This document shows positions 27,351 through 36,874 of a stretch of DNA of 64,000 bases, piece after piece. How positions within the stretch are numbered: position 1 is the stretch's first letter; every line of letters starts with the position of its first letter. The notes under the pieces are model-generated. The model was not told the DNA's origin. It searched no databases and was given only the letters and a program-made list of their open reading frames with translations. This DNA is from Acidobacteriota bacterium. GTDB lineage: Bacteria; Acidobacteriota; Terriglobia; Bryobacterales; Bryobacteraceae. Both the position numbers and the translations under genes were made by a program. Location of the stretch: NCBI GenBank assembly GCA_017307505.1, contig JAFKEE010000024.1, positions 214,966 through 278,965 of the forward strand. Reading direction: 5' to 3'.

Positions 27351-27845
27351 ATGGACGCATTGTTGTTTTTCCTGTTCGCCGCGATCGCTGTGGGCTGCGC
27401 CATCAATCTGGTGTTGCAGACGCACCCGATTTCGAGCGCTTTGTCACTAGTTGGCGTGATGGGTTCGCTGGCTGTGCTGTACCTGCTGTTGGGTGGCGAA
27501 TTCATCGCCGCGGTGCAGTTGATCGTCTACGCCGGCGCCATCATGGTGCTGTTCATCTTTGTGATCATGCTGCTGAATGCGGGCGCTGAGAAGAAGCCGA
27601 CGAGGAACATCCTGCGAGCCGCCGTGGCTCTGCCTCTGCTGTTCACCCTGCTGGCTATCGGCGCGTTCCTGGTCGCTTCGCAAACACCGTCCACCGACGT
27701 AGTGAAGTTCGGCAGTTTCCTCGTTGGGGGCCACGAGATCGGAAGAGCGCTGTTCACCACTTATCTGCTGCCCTTCGAGGCCACATCCATCCTGATCCTC
27801 ATCGCCATCCTCGGGGCGATTGTGCTGGCCCGGAAGGAGATCTAA
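27351..27845 (+). CDS. nuoJ: NADH-quinone oxidoreductase subunit J
   Basis: The product is 164 residues with five hydrophobic helices. The conserved segments are PISSALSLVGVMGSLAVLYL, GGEFIAAVQLIVYAGAIMVL and FIFVIMLLNAG, the region of the pi-bulge helix that couples quinone reduction to pumping. A GAGGTAG ribosome site lies 9 bases before the ATG. The next gene, nuoK, begins 9 bases after the stop. Confidence 0.95.
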   Translation: MDALLFFLFAAIAVGCAINLVLQTHPISSALSLVGVMGSLAVLYLLLGGEFIAAVQLIVYAGAIMVLFIFVIMLLNAGAEKKPTRNILRAAVALPLLFTLLAIGAFLVASQTPSTDVVKFGSFLVGGHEIGRALFTTYLLPFEATSILILIAILGAIVLARKEI

Positions 27846-27854
27846 CGAAACCCC

Positions 27855-28187
27855 ATGCCTGAGCTGCCCATCGCACTACCCGCCCACGTACCGCTGTCCT
27901 GGTACCTGATTCTCAGTGTGATCCTGTTCGTGGTCGGCGCTGCCGGATTTCTGCTGCGCCGCAACATTATCACCGTATTCATGTGCATCGAGCTGATGCT
28001 GAATGCGGTGAATCTGACGTTCATCGCCTTCAGCCACCAGTTGAAGCAGGTGGACGGGCACATCTACAGTTTCTTCGTGATGGTTGTAGCCGCGGCCGAA
28101 GCCGCCGTGGGTCTCGCCATCATTCTCACGGTGTTCAAGAATCGTTCGACGCTGGAAGTCGACGAAGTCTCCTCGATGAAGCTCTGA
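27855..28187 (+). CDS. nuoK: NADH-quinone oxidoreductase subunit K
   Basis: The product is 110 residues with three membrane helices. FMCIELMLNAVNLTFIAF (about 36-53), with the buried Glu, and the later Glu in MVVAAAEAAVGLAI are the conserved proton-channel residues of the family. NuoK is a small antiporter-like subunit of the membrane arm. It is followed by nuoL after 4 bases. Confidence 0.96.
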   Translation: MPELPIALPAHVPLSWYLILSVILFVVGAAGFLLRRNIITVFMCIELMLNAVNLTFIAFSHQLKQVDGHIYSFFVMVVAAAEAAVGLAIILTVFKNRSTLEVDEVSSMKL

Positions 28188-28191
28188 TCCG

Positions 28192-30045
28192 ATGCATCAA
28201 CTCTGGCTCATTCCCGCATTGCCGTTTGCCGGATTTCTGGTGAACGGTCTGTTCGGCCGCAAGCTGCCCAAAGCGGCCGTCAACGCAGCGGCAATCGGCA
28301 GCGTTCTACTCGCCTTCCTATGGGTCGTGAAGACCGTGCTCGCACTGGGCGCCATGGAGGCCCCGCATGTAGAGCACTACTTCACCTGGATCCAAAGCGG
28401 ATACGTGAACATCGGTTTCGACTTCTCGGTCGATCGCCTCAGCGCCATCATGCTGCTGATTGTCACCGGCATCGGCACGCTCATCCACATCTATGCCGCG
28501 GGCTACATGGAGCACGAGGGCGGGTACTACCGCTTCTTTGCCTACCTGAACCTGTTCATGTTCTTCATGCTCGTGCTGGTGCTGGCCGCCAACTACCTGC
28601 TGCTCTTTGTCGGGTGGGAAGGTGTGGGTTTGTGCAGCTACCTGCTGATTGGCTTCTACTTCATCAAGAAGAGCGCGGGCGATGCAGGCAAGAAGGCATT
28701 CGTGGTCAACCGCGTCGGCGACTTTGGTTTCTCGCTGGCCATGTTCCTGATCCTGGTCCACTTCAAGTCGCTGGACTTCCAGACGGTGTTCGCCAAGGCC
28801 GGCGCGACGGATGCGGGTGGTGTCACCACCTCGACATTCACCTTGATCTGCCTTTTGCTGCTGGTCGGCGCGGCTGGTAAGAGCGCCCAGCTTCCCTTGT
28901 ATGTCTGGCTGCCGGACGCGATGGAAGGTCCAACTCCGGTCAGCGCGCTGATCCACGCGGCCACGATGGTGACCGCCGGTGTGTATATGATTGCGCGGTC
29001 GGCCGTTCTGTTTAACCACGCCCCGGCTGCCCTGGATGTGGTCGCCTACGTCGGACTGGCCACGGCTGTGATGGCCGCGACCATCGGCCTCACGCAGTAC
29101 GACATCAAGAAGGTCTTCGCTTACTCCACGGTTTCGCAGCTTGGGTACATGTTCCTGGCGCTGGGCAGTGGGGCCTACTCCGCCGGCATCTTTCACGTGA
29201 TGACGCATGCGTTCTTCAAAGCCCTGCTCTTCCTGGGCGCCGGGTCTGTGATTCACGCCGTGCACGGAGAGCAGGACCTGCGCATGATGGGCGGGTTGAG
29301 GTCCAAGATCCCGGTGACCTGCGCGCTCTTGCTGTGCGCCTCCGTGGCCATCGCCGGTGTGCCTCCGTTCTCCGGCTTTCACAGCAAGGACGCGATCCTG
29401 CTGGCCGCTCATGCCAAGGCACCCTGGATGTACTGGGTGGGCGTGGTGACCGCCGGGATGACCGCCTTCTACGTGTTTCGCGCCTGGTTCATGGCGTTCT
29501 TCGGCAGCTATCGCGGGCATGCGCATCCGCATGAGTCTCCGCTGATCATGACATTGCCGCTGGGCGTTCTGGCGCTGCTCAGCCTGGGCGGCGGGTATCT
29601 CGATGTCCCGCACTTCCTGGAACCGATGTTTGGAGGCGAACACGCCGCGCATGACGAGACCCTGGTGTTTATCTCCGTGGCCTCCGGTGTCCTGGGCATT
29701 GTTCTCGCCTACATCTTCTATGTGGCGAAACCCGGATTGGCCGACGGCATCGCCCGCACGTTCTCGTGGCCCTACAAGGTGCTCTACAACAAGTACTACG
29801 TGGATGAGGCCTACGACGCCGTGATCGTCCATCCTATCCGGGACGGCTCTACCAGCATCCTCTGGAAGGGCATCGACGCCGGCGTGATTGACGCCGCCGT
29901 GAATGGAGTGGGGTCGCTCTCGCAGGGGATCGGTGGCATCCTGCGGCACCTGCAATCCGGGTACATACGAAGATACGCCGCGTGGGTCGTGCTTGGCAGC
30001 ATCGTTATTGTGGCTGTCGTCAGCTTCTGGGGAGGCGTTCGGTGA
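28192..30045 (+). CDS. nuoL: NADH-quinone oxidoreductase subunit L
   Basis: The product is 617 residues with about 15-16 membrane helices. Family landmarks are YMEHEGGYYRFFAYLNLFMF, FVGWEGVGLCSYLLIGFYF, LPDAMEGPTPVSALIHAATM and KKVFAYSTVSQLGYM. NuoL is the distal antiporter-like proton pump and carries the long lateral helix. Its TGA stop overlaps the GTG start of nuoM by 3 bases. Confidence 0.97.
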   Translation: MHQLWLIPALPFAGFLVNGLFGRKLPKAAVNAAAIGSVLLAFLWVVKTVLALGAMEAPHVEHYFTWIQSGYVNIGFDFSVDRLSAIMLLIVTGIGTLIHIYAAGYMEHEGGYYRFFAYLNLFMFFMLVLVLAANYLLLFVGWEGVGLCSYLLIGFYFIKKSAGDAGKKAFVVNRVGDFGFSLAMFLILVHFKSLDFQTVFAKAGATDAGGVTTSTFTLICLLLLVGAAGKSAQLPLYVWLPDAMEGPTPVSALIHAATMVTAGVYMIARSAVLFNHAPAALDVVAYVGLATAVMAATIGLTQYDIKKVFAYSTVSQLGYMFLALGSGAYSAGIFHVMTHAFFKALLFLGAGSVIHAVHGEQDLRMMGGLRSKIPVTCALLLCASVAIAGVPPFSGFHSKDAILLAAHAKAPWMYWVGVVTAGMTAFYVFRAWFMAFFGSYRGHAHPHESPLIMTLPLGVLALLSLGGGYLDVPHFLEPMFGGEHAAHDETLVFISVASGVLGIVLAYIFYVAKPGLADGIARTFSWPYKVLYNKYYVDEAYDAVIVHPIRDGSTSILWKGIDAGVIDAAVNGVGSLSQGIGGILRHLQSGYIRRYAAWVVLGSIVIVAVVSFWGGVR

Positions 30046-31556
30046 ACCTTTTGAACATACTCCTGATTGTGCCGGCGGCTGGCTTTCTGCTGACGCTGTT
30101 GTTGCCGAAGGACAATCCGGGCCTCGTCCGGAATTTCACGCTCTTTGTTTCGCTCATCGCATTCCTGCTGTCCCTGGGGCTCATCGGTCCGGTGCTGGCC
30201 AGCCCGCACCAGCTTTCGTTTGAGACCAACACGCAGTGGATTGAGTATCCTTCCATTCGCTATCACGTCGGCCTGGATGGACTCAGCCTGTGGCTGGTGA
30301 TCCTTTCCACCTTCCTCACGCCGCTCGTCATCCTGGTGAGCTGGAAGTACATTCAGAAGCGCGTCAAGGAATACTACGCCTTCCTGCTGTTCCTGCTGTT
30401 CGGGGTGCTGGGCGTCTTCGTTTCCCTCGATCTCTTCCTGTTCTTCGTGTTCTGGGAAGTGTCGCTGGTGCCGATGTACTTCCTTGTCGGCATCTGGGGC
30501 CACGACAAGCGGATCTATGCCGCGGTCAAGTTCTTCCTGTATACGATGGCCGGTTCCGCGATGATGCTGATCGCGATGGTGTACCTCTACAACAAGAGCG
30601 GCACGTTCGACATCCCTCTGCTCATGGACATGATGGCGAAGGGCCGTCTGGTGCTGACAGGTACCGAAGGCTTCTGGTTGTTCATGGCCTTCTTTGTCGC
30701 TTTCGCCATCAAGGTTCCGCTCTTCCCGCTGCATACCTGGCTGCCAGATGCTCACGGTGAAGCGCCCACGGCCGGTTCTGTGATGCTGGCCTCCGTGCTG
30801 CTGAAACTCGGCACGTATGGCATCGTCCGCATCTGCCTGCCGCTGTTCCCTGAGGCTTCGCACCAGAATGCGCAGTGGATTATCGGCCTGGCCATCGGCG
30901 GCATCATCTACGGTGCCCTGGTTGCCATGGTCCAGCCGAACATGAAGCGGTTGGTCGCATACTCTTCGGTCAGCCACCTGGGTTTCGTGATCCTCGGCGT
31001 CTTCACCTTTACGCAGGTGGGCCTCGACGGCGCGGTCTACCAGATGCTGAACCACGGTATCTCCACCGGCGCACTCTTCATCCTGGTGGGCATGCTCTAT
31101 GAGCGCCGCCACTCGCTGGAGATTGCGGACTACGGCGGAGTGGGCACGGTGGCGCCGTGGCTCTCGACAATGTTCGTGATTACTACGCTGGCCAGTGTCG
31201 GTTTGCCGCTGTTGAACAACTTCGTGGGTGAATTCCTGGTGCTGCAGGGTGCGGCGGAGCGCAACTTCCTCTACGCTGTGTTCGCGGCGGTCGGCGTGAT
31301 CCTGTCCGCGGTCTACATGCTCTGGATGGTCCAGCGAACCTTCTACGGCGAAACGCCCGACGAGGTGAAGCACCACTTCAGCGACCTTTCGGTTCGCGAA
31401 TGGGGCGTGATCCTGCCGCTCATCGCCATGATGATCTGGATGGGTATCGGATCAGGCAGTTTCATTCCAGCCATCAGCGCCAGCGATTCCAAGATACTTT
31501 CCGTGGTCCAATCGAAAGCCCCTGTCGCAGGGAAGGAGCTTGCCAATGCCCGCTAG
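30042..31556 (+). CDS. nuoM: NADH-quinone oxidoreductase subunit M
   Basis: The product is 504 residues from the GTG at 30042, which overlaps the nuoL stop (GTGA) and has GGAGG 6 bases upstream. Antiporter-like helices with LFFVFWEVSLVPMYFLVGIW, the pumping Lys segment VAFAIKVPLFPLHTWLPDAH and KRLVAYSSVSHLGFVILG are present. The ATG-type codon of an upstream frame (29982) belongs inside nuoL and is rejected. Its end overlaps the start of nuoN by about 11 bases, so translation of L, M and N is tightly coupled. Confidence 0.97.
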   Translation: MNLLNILLIVPAAGFLLTLLLPKDNPGLVRNFTLFVSLIAFLLSLGLIGPVLASPHQLSFETNTQWIEYPSIRYHVGLDGLSLWLVILSTFLTPLVILVSWKYIQKRVKEYYAFLLFLLFGVLGVFVSLDLFLFFVFWEVSLVPMYFLVGIWGHDKRIYAAVKFFLYTMAGSAMMLIAMVYLYNKSGTFDIPLLMDMMAKGRLVLTGTEGFWLFMAFFVAFAIKVPLFPLHTWLPDAHGEAPTAGSVMLASVLLKLGTYGIVRICLPLFPEASHQNAQWIIGLAIGGIIYGALVAMVQPNMKRLVAYSSVSHLGFVILGVFTFTQVGLDGAVYQMLNHGISTGALFILVGMLYERRHSLEIADYGGVGTVAPWLSTMFVITTLASVGLPLLNNFVGEFLVLQGAAERNFLYAVFAAVGVILSAVYMLWMVQRTFYGETPDEVKHHFSDLSVREWGVILPLIAMMIWMGIGSGSFIPAISASDSKILSVVQSKAPVAGKELANAR

Positions 31557-33015
31557 TTTCGTGCCGCCCTCCCCGCAGGAGTTGTTCCGGTTCGCGCCTG
31601 AAATGCTGATGACTGTGATTGCCACGCTCATCATGGTGATGGAGCCCCTGAGCGCGCCCGAAGGCAAGCGCAAGTTTGCCGTGATCACGTTTCTGACACT
31701 CGTCGCCGGCATCGTGCTGACCTTGATGGGCGCCAGCGATCCGGGTACCGCCTTCTCGAAAATGCTGGTGCTGGACGGTTTCGCGGAGTTCTTCCGGATT
31801 CTCGTGATGGTCGTGGGGCTGCTCATTGTACTGATTTCCACGAACTATCTGAAGTTGGAGCAGCACGAGTCCGGTGAGTACTACGCGCTGATCCTGTTCT
31901 CGATCATCGGCCAGTGCCTGATGGTTTCCGCCAACGAACTCATCATGCTGTTCATCGGGCTGGAGTGCTCGTCCATCGCCAGCTACGTTCTGGCCGGATA
32001 CCTCCGTGACGACAAGCGAAACAACGAGTCGGCCTTGAAGTACTTTCTGCTTGGCTCGTTCGCAACTGCATTCCTGCTGTACGGCGTAGCCTGGATCTAC
32101 GGCCTGACCGGCACCACGAACCTCAGCGCAATCCGCGCCACACTGCTGGATCCCACGAATCACCCCAACCTGGTGATGCTCGGCGCCGCCACGGCTCTGC
32201 TGTTTGTCGGCCTCGCTTTCAAGGTGTCGGCCGCTCCGTTTCAGATGTGGGCGCCGGATGTCTACCAGGGCGCCCCTGCTCCGGTTACCGCGTTCATGTC
32301 CGTTGGCCCGAAAGCAGCGGCGTTTGCGATGTTTCTGCGAATACTGATGACGGCCTTCGAGCCGTTGAAGGACCGTTGGGAGCCCATCCTCTGGACCTCC
32401 GCTCTGGTGACCATGCTCATTGGCAACTTCGCCGCCCTGCGCCAGGCAAATATCAAACGCCTGCTGGCCTACAGTTCTATTGCGCACGCCGGCTATGTCA
32501 TGGTGGCCCTCACCACGCACAGCGAGATTGGTACCGCCGCCGCGATGTTCTATCTGGCGTCCTACGCCTTCATGAACATCGGTGCGTTCGCCGTAGTCAC
32601 TTATCTTGCGCGCCGCGGCGAGAAGCATGTAGCCACGCAGGACCTGGCCGGGCTCAGCCAGACGCAGCCGCTGGTGGCCGCCATGCTCACCATCTTCCTG
32701 CTTTCGCTGACTGGCATTCCGCTGACCGCGGGCTTCTTCGGCAAGTTCTACATCTTCAAGGCCGCTCTGGACGCCAACCTGGTCTGGCTGGCGGTGCTGG
32801 GCATGTTGAACAGCGCCGTGGCCGCGTACTACTATTTGCGGATCATCGTCGTGATGTACATGGAGCCGCCGGCTGAGAGCGCCGAGGAACTGCTTGCTCC
32901 CACTGCCGGCATTCGCGTCGCGATTTTCTGCACCGCGATCGTTACGCTATTCCTGGGCATCTTCCCCTCGATCATTCTCGATTTCGCCGGGAAATCCGCT
33001 GCTCTGATCCGGTAG
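31546..33015 (+). CDS. nuoN: NADH-quinone oxidoreductase subunit N
   Basis: The product is 489 residues from the ATG at 31546; GGAAGGAG lies just upstream inside the nuoM end, and a TTG two codons earlier is possible. Landmarks are MFIGLECSSIASYVLAGYL split by a helix boundary, FKVSAAPFQMWAPDVYQGAP, KRLLAYSSIAHAGYVMVAL and AYYYLRIIVVMYM. NuoN is the antiporter-like subunit nearest NuoJ/K/A. It is the last gene of the operon; a terminator follows 38 bases after the stop. Confidence 0.96.
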   Translation: MPASFVPPSPQELFRFAPEMLMTVIATLIMVMEPLSAPEGKRKFAVITFLTLVAGIVLTLMGASDPGTAFSKMLVLDGFAEFFRILVMVVGLLIVLISTNYLKLEQHESGEYYALILFSIIGQCLMVSANELIMLFIGLECSSIASYVLAGYLRDDKRNNESALKYFLLGSFATAFLLYGVAWIYGLTGTTNLSAIRATLLDPTNHPNLVMLGAATALLFVGLAFKVSAAPFQMWAPDVYQGAPAPVTAFMSVGPKAAAFAMFLRILMTAFEPLKDRWEPILWTSALVTMLIGNFAALRQANIKRLLAYSSIAHAGYVMVALTTHSEIGTAAAMFYLASYAFMNIGAFAVVTYLARRGEKHVATQDLAGLSQTQPLVAAMLTIFLLSLTGIPLTAGFFGKFYIFKAALDANLVWLAVLGMLNSAVAAYYYLRIIVVMYMEPPAESAEELLAPTAGIRVAIFCTAIVTLFLGIFPSIILDFAGKSAALIR

Positions 33016-33053
33016 CCCGACTTCTGACACTACATCCGCTTTGACGCAGAGAC

Positions 33054-33081
33054 GGCCGGCCAATGCCGGCCCTCTTTGTTT
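33054..33081 (+). terminator. Intrinsic terminator after the nuo operon
   Basis: A perfect 7-base stem (GGCCGGC at 33054-33060 with GCCGGCC at 33065-33071) and a CAAT loop are followed by CTCTTTGTTT. It lies 38 bases after the nuoN stop. The T-tract is imperfect, so some read-through is possible. The remaining bases to 33154 show no other feature. Confidence 0.7.
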
Positions 33082-33154
33082 CAGGTACAGCGTTCCAAAC
33101 AGTCAAGCAGATCCCAAACCCTAAAAAAGAACTCGCTGCCCCTCCTATGCGAAG

Positions 33155-35041
33155 ATGCAAACATCTGGAGGTACCTTCGACTTGGGAATGGGCTCAGACT
33201 CGAAGCCAAGGATGTACCGGCCGATTGAATCCTGTGGAATCATCGGCAATTTGCAGTCGGTTGCACTGGTCTCTACGGAGGGTGAGATCGATTGGTGCTG
33301 CTTGCCGAATTTTGATTCGCCAAGCATTTTCGGAGCGATTTTAGATCGGGGTAAGGGCGGTTACTTTCGAATCGCGCCCGTGACGGAGGGCGTGAACCGG
33401 CAGATGTACCTGCCGGAAACGAACGTCCTGATGACGCGATTCCTGCGGCCCGATGGCGTGGCCGAGGTCCTCGACTTCATGCCCGTGCGGGAAGAGGTTG
33501 TCTGGCCCGGCGCACAGGCGCCCAGCGAGATCATCCGCATTGTGCGCGGCGTTCGCGGTGTCACGAGGATCCGGCTGGATTGCTCTCCGGCTTTCGGCTA
33601 CGCGCTGGCGCCGCACGATACGGAGATCCGCCCCTGGGGCTGCATCTTTCGTAGCGAGCAGGGCAGCCTCGCGCTGAGCAGCCCAGTGCCGATTGCCGAA
33701 GAAAATGGGCACGCCATAGCGGAGTTCAACATCCACCCGAAGGAGAGCTTCACCTTCTCTCTTCGCTTCCTGGAGCACGGAGAGCCGGCGCCGGGTGGTC
33801 ATGATTCCATAGACGGCGAGATCCTCATGGACCAGGCCGTGAAATACTGGCGCGGCTGGCTCAGTCGCTGCACCTACACCGGACGGTGGCGGGAACGCAT
33901 CATCCGTTCCGCCCTGGTCCTGAAGCTTCTCACCTACCGTCCCACCGGCGCGATTGTCGCCGCGCCCACCTGTAGCCTTCCGGAAGAGGTGGGCGGAACC
34001 CGCAACTGGGATTACCGCTACACCTGGATCCGCGACGCTGCATTCACTGTGTACGCCTTCCTGCGCATGGGCTTCACAGAGGAGGCGAAGGCGTTCATGG
34101 GTTGGCTCGAGAGCCGCATCCACGAGCAGGAGCGCGATAACGGGCCACTGAATGTGATGTACGCCATCGACGGACGTCACGATCTCACCGAGTACACGCT
34201 CGATCATTTCGAGGGCTATCGCGGCTCGCGGCCCGTGCGTGTCGGCAACGGCGCCTACAATCAGTTGCAGCTCGATATCTACGGTGAAGTTGTCGATTCC
34301 ATCTATCTGTACGACAAGCACGTCACCCCCATCTCCTACAGCTTCTGGAAGCAGGTGCGGGTCATGCTGGAATGGGTGGCCGCCAACTGGCAGCAGCCCG
34401 ATGAGGGGCTGTGGGAAGTGCGCAGCCAGCGCCAGCACTTCATCTATTCCAAACTGCAGTGTTGGGTGGCGCTCGATCGTGGCTTGCGCCTGGCGGCGCG
34501 AAGAAGCCTGCCGCTCAACCGCGCGCATCTGGAGCAGGAGAGGGACAAGGTCTTCGAGTGGATCATGGCCCACGGCTGGGACGCGGACCAGCAGTCTTTC
34601 GTGCAGGCAGCAGGAACGAAGGCCCTCGACGCCGCCAATCTTCTCATGCCGCTGGTTTACTTCATGGCTCCGACCGATCCGCGCATGCTGAGTACGATCG
34701 ACCGCACCATCGAAGCTCTGGTGTCCGACAGTCTGGTCTACCGTTACCAGTTGCACGGCGAGGTCTTCACCGACGATGGCCTTAGCGGCGGCGAAGGCAC
34801 CTTCAGCATGTGCACCTTCTGGCTGGTTGAGGCGCTCACTCGTGCCGGGCGTCTGGAGGAAGCCCGTTTGATCTTCGAAAAAATGCTTACTTACTGCAAC
34901 CACCTTGGTTTGTATTCGGAAGAGATCGGACCCACAGGAGAGTCGTTGGGCAACATCCCGCAGGCGTTCACCCATCTGGGCCTGGTCAGCGCGGCGTTGA
35001 ACCTGAACGCCCGGCTCGATGGCCGGGAGTACGGGAGTTGA
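33155..35041 (+). CDS. Glycoside hydrolase family 15 protein (glucoamylase/trehalase type)
   Basis: The product is up to 628 residues. The start of the conserved part, MYRPIESCGIIGNLQSVALV, is at 33212 and is a likely alternative start; ATG 33155 and 33188 are also possible. No signal peptide is present, so it is probably cytoplasmic. The N-terminal beta-sandwich contains GEIDWCCLPNFDSPSIFGAI. The (alpha/alpha)6 barrel has the GH15 signature GGTRNWDYRYTWIRDAAFT and EVRSQRQHFIYSKLQCWVA, with carboxylate-rich ends such as GPTGESLGNIPQAFTH. It releases glucose from alpha-glucosides or trehalose-like substrates. The 4-base overlap with treZ suggests a role in the same alpha-glucan/trehalose pathway. 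Confidence 0.9.
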   Translation: MQTSGGTFDLGMGSDSKPRMYRPIESCGIIGNLQSVALVSTEGEIDWCCLPNFDSPSIFGAILDRGKGGYFRIAPVTEGVNRQMYLPETNVLMTRFLRPDGVAEVLDFMPVREEVVWPGAQAPSEIIRIVRGVRGVTRIRLDCSPAFGYALAPHDTEIRPWGCIFRSEQGSLALSSPVPIAEENGHAIAEFNIHPKESFTFSLRFLEHGEPAPGGHDSIDGEILMDQAVKYWRGWLSRCTYTGRWRERIIRSALVLKLLTYRPTGAIVAAPTCSLPEEVGGTRNWDYRYTWIRDAAFTVYAFLRMGFTEEAKAFMGWLESRIHEQERDNGPLNVMYAIDGRHDLTEYTLDHFEGYRGSRPVRVGNGAYNQLQLDIYGEVVDSIYLYDKHVTPISYSFWKQVRVMLEWVAANWQQPDEGLWEVRSQRQHFIYSKLQCWVALDRGLRLAARRSLPLNRAHLEQERDKVFEWIMAHGWDADQQSFVQAAGTKALDAANLLMPLVYFMAPTDPRMLSTIDRTIEALVSDSLVYRYQLHGEVFTDDGLSGGEGTFSMCTFWLVEALTRAGRLEEARLIFEKMLTYCNHLGLYSEEIGPTGESLGNIPQAFTHLGLVSAALNLNARLDGREYGS

Positions 35042-36873
35042 GTGGCCTGGATAGTCGCCGCTTTGGGGCCGTACTGGAAGGCGACGGTGTCCTGTTTCAG
35101 GTTTGGAGCGCGGCCAGCCGCATTGAACTTATCGTCGATGGGCCGGTGCCTTCCACCCACCAACTGCAACTCCGGCCGGACGGGATGAGGGCGGTGTTTG
35201 TTCCCAGGTTGGGCGCCGGAGCCCGCTACGGTTACCGTATCGACGGTCAGGGCCCATTCCCGGACCCTGCTTCACGCTTTCAGCCCGACGGTGTCCACGG
35301 TTGGTCGGAAGTGTTGGATCCACGGTTTCCGTGGACCGATGAGGACTTCTCTCCCAGGCAGTGGAACGAGGCTGTGCTCTATGAGCTGCACTGCGGCGCG
35401 TTCACCTCGGACGGTACGTTCGCCGCTGCCAGGGACCGTCTCAAGCACCTGCAGGACCTGGGTGTAACGGCAGTGGAACTGATGCCCCTGGCCGATAGCC
35501 CCGGCCGCCGCAACTGGGGGTATGACGGTGTTTCCCTCTACGCGCCGAATCGCAACTACGGCCGGCCGGAAGACCTCCGCGCTTTCGTGGACCATGCTCA
35601 CAGGCTGGGTCTCGCTGTCTACCTGGATGTCGTCTACAATCATTTCGGACCGGATGGCGCGTACCACCGGTTGTTTCATTCGGGCTTCTACAGCACCAGG
35701 CGCAAAACGCCCTGGGGCGACAGTCTCAACTTCGATGAAGATCACTCTGCAAATACACGCGCCTTCTTCATCTGCAATGCGCTGCACTGGCTGGAGGAGT
35801 ATCACATCGACGGCTTCCGCCTGGATGCTACGCACGCCATTCAGGACAGCAGCACCGTGCATTTCCTGGCCGAGTTCGCCGGGGCGCTACACCGCCGTGC
35901 TGAGGAGTTGGGCAGGAGCGTCCAGGTCATTGCCGAAGATGCCCGGAATCTCAACCTGATCCTGCGGCCGCCACAGCAGGGCGGCTATGGCGTCGATGCG
36001 GTGTGGGCCGATGACTTCCATCACCAGGTCCGGCGTGCGCTGGCCGGCGATAGCGCCGGGTACTACGCGGATTACGATGGCCGCACCGCCAGCATCGCCC
36101 GCACGCTGCGGAACGGCTGGTTTTATGAGGGTCAACACTCCGTGCACCACGACGCGCCGCGCGGAACACCATCCGGAGACCTGGATCGCAGCCGCTTCGT
36201 CATCTGCATTCAGAACCACGACCAAATAGGCAACCGGGCGCGTGGCGAAAGGCTCCACCACCAGATACCTGCCCACAGCCACAGGGCCGCGAGCGCATTG
36301 CTGTTGCAGGCTCCGGAGACACCGCTGCTCTTCATGGGCCAGGAATGGGCGGCTACAGCCCCGTTTCAATTCTTCACAGACCACAATGAGCAACTTGGTC
36401 CTCTGGTGAGCGAAGGACGGCGGCGCGAGTTCGCCCATTTCCCGGAATTCTCCGATGAGTCGGCTCGGGCAGCCATTGCCGATCCCCAGGCGGAGGAGAC
36501 CTTCCTGCGCAGCAAGCTGCAGTGGGCGGAGTTGGAGCAGCCTGCGCATGAGGCGATTCTTCGCTGGTACAGGCGCCTCATCGCCCTGCGGCGACGGATC
36601 CGCGGACAGTCCCTGCAATGCACAGTGGGGGAACAGGAGGGACTGATCACTCTGGAATGGAGAGACAAACGGCAGGTATACACGGCGGCAGTCGCTTTGC
36701 TGGGCGGAGGGTCGTGGCGAACTGAGAATCCTCCCCGTACCCTGCTCTTCACAAGTGAGGATGCTGAGTTCGCACCCGATCCGGTGACGCAACCTGGCGT
36801 GCGGGCCGACCGGTGCCTCCACTTTGAACGTGCGGGTTGTGCCGTGTTTTTCGATGGCAAAGGAGAAGACTGA
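35038..36873 (+). CDS. treZ: Malto-oligosyltrehalose trehalohydrolase
   Basis: The product is 611 residues. An N-terminal beta-sandwich (FGAVLEGDGVLFQVWSAAS) precedes the GH13 barrel: YELHCGAFTSDGTF, VYLDVVYNHFGPDG, the nucleophile region DGFRLDATHAI, the general acid in VIAEDARN and IQNHDQIGNRARGERL. TreZ cleaves free trehalose from the non-reducing-ended product of TreY. The start is a TTG at 35038 that overlaps the previous TGA (TTGA), again pointing to translational coupling. treY begins one base after its stop. Confidence 0.95.
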   Translation: MSGLDSRRFGAVLEGDGVLFQVWSAASRIELIVDGPVPSTHQLQLRPDGMRAVFVPRLGAGARYGYRIDGQGPFPDPASRFQPDGVHGWSEVLDPRFPWTDEDFSPRQWNEAVLYELHCGAFTSDGTFAAARDRLKHLQDLGVTAVELMPLADSPGRRNWGYDGVSLYAPNRNYGRPEDLRAFVDHAHRLGLAVYLDVVYNHFGPDGAYHRLFHSGFYSTRRKTPWGDSLNFDEDHSANTRAFFICNALHWLEEYHIDGFRLDATHAIQDSSTVHFLAEFAGALHRRAEELGRSVQVIAEDARNLNLILRPPQQGGYGVDAVWADDFHHQVRRALAGDSAGYYADYDGRTASIARTLRNGWFYEGQHSVHHDAPRGTPSGDLDRSRFVICIQNHDQIGNRARGERLHHQIPAHSHRAASALLLQAPETPLLFMGQEWAATAPFQFFTDHNEQLGPLVSEGRRREFAHFPEFSDESARAAIADPQAEETFLRSKLQWAELEQPAHEAILRWYRRLIALRRRIRGQSLQCTVGEQEGLITLEWRDKRQVYTAAVALLGGGSWRTENPPRTLLFTSEDAEFAPDPVTQPGVRADRCLHFERAGCAVFFDGKGED

Positions 36874-36874
36874 A

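Noticed and set aside
28318..31376. Two long minus-strand frames (545 and 521 codons)
   Set aside because: Antisense to nuoL and nuoM; the composition (His, Gln, Asp, Arg) shows no domain.
33341..34975. 544-codon minus-strand frame
   Set aside because: Antisense shadow of the GH15 gene without recognisable features.
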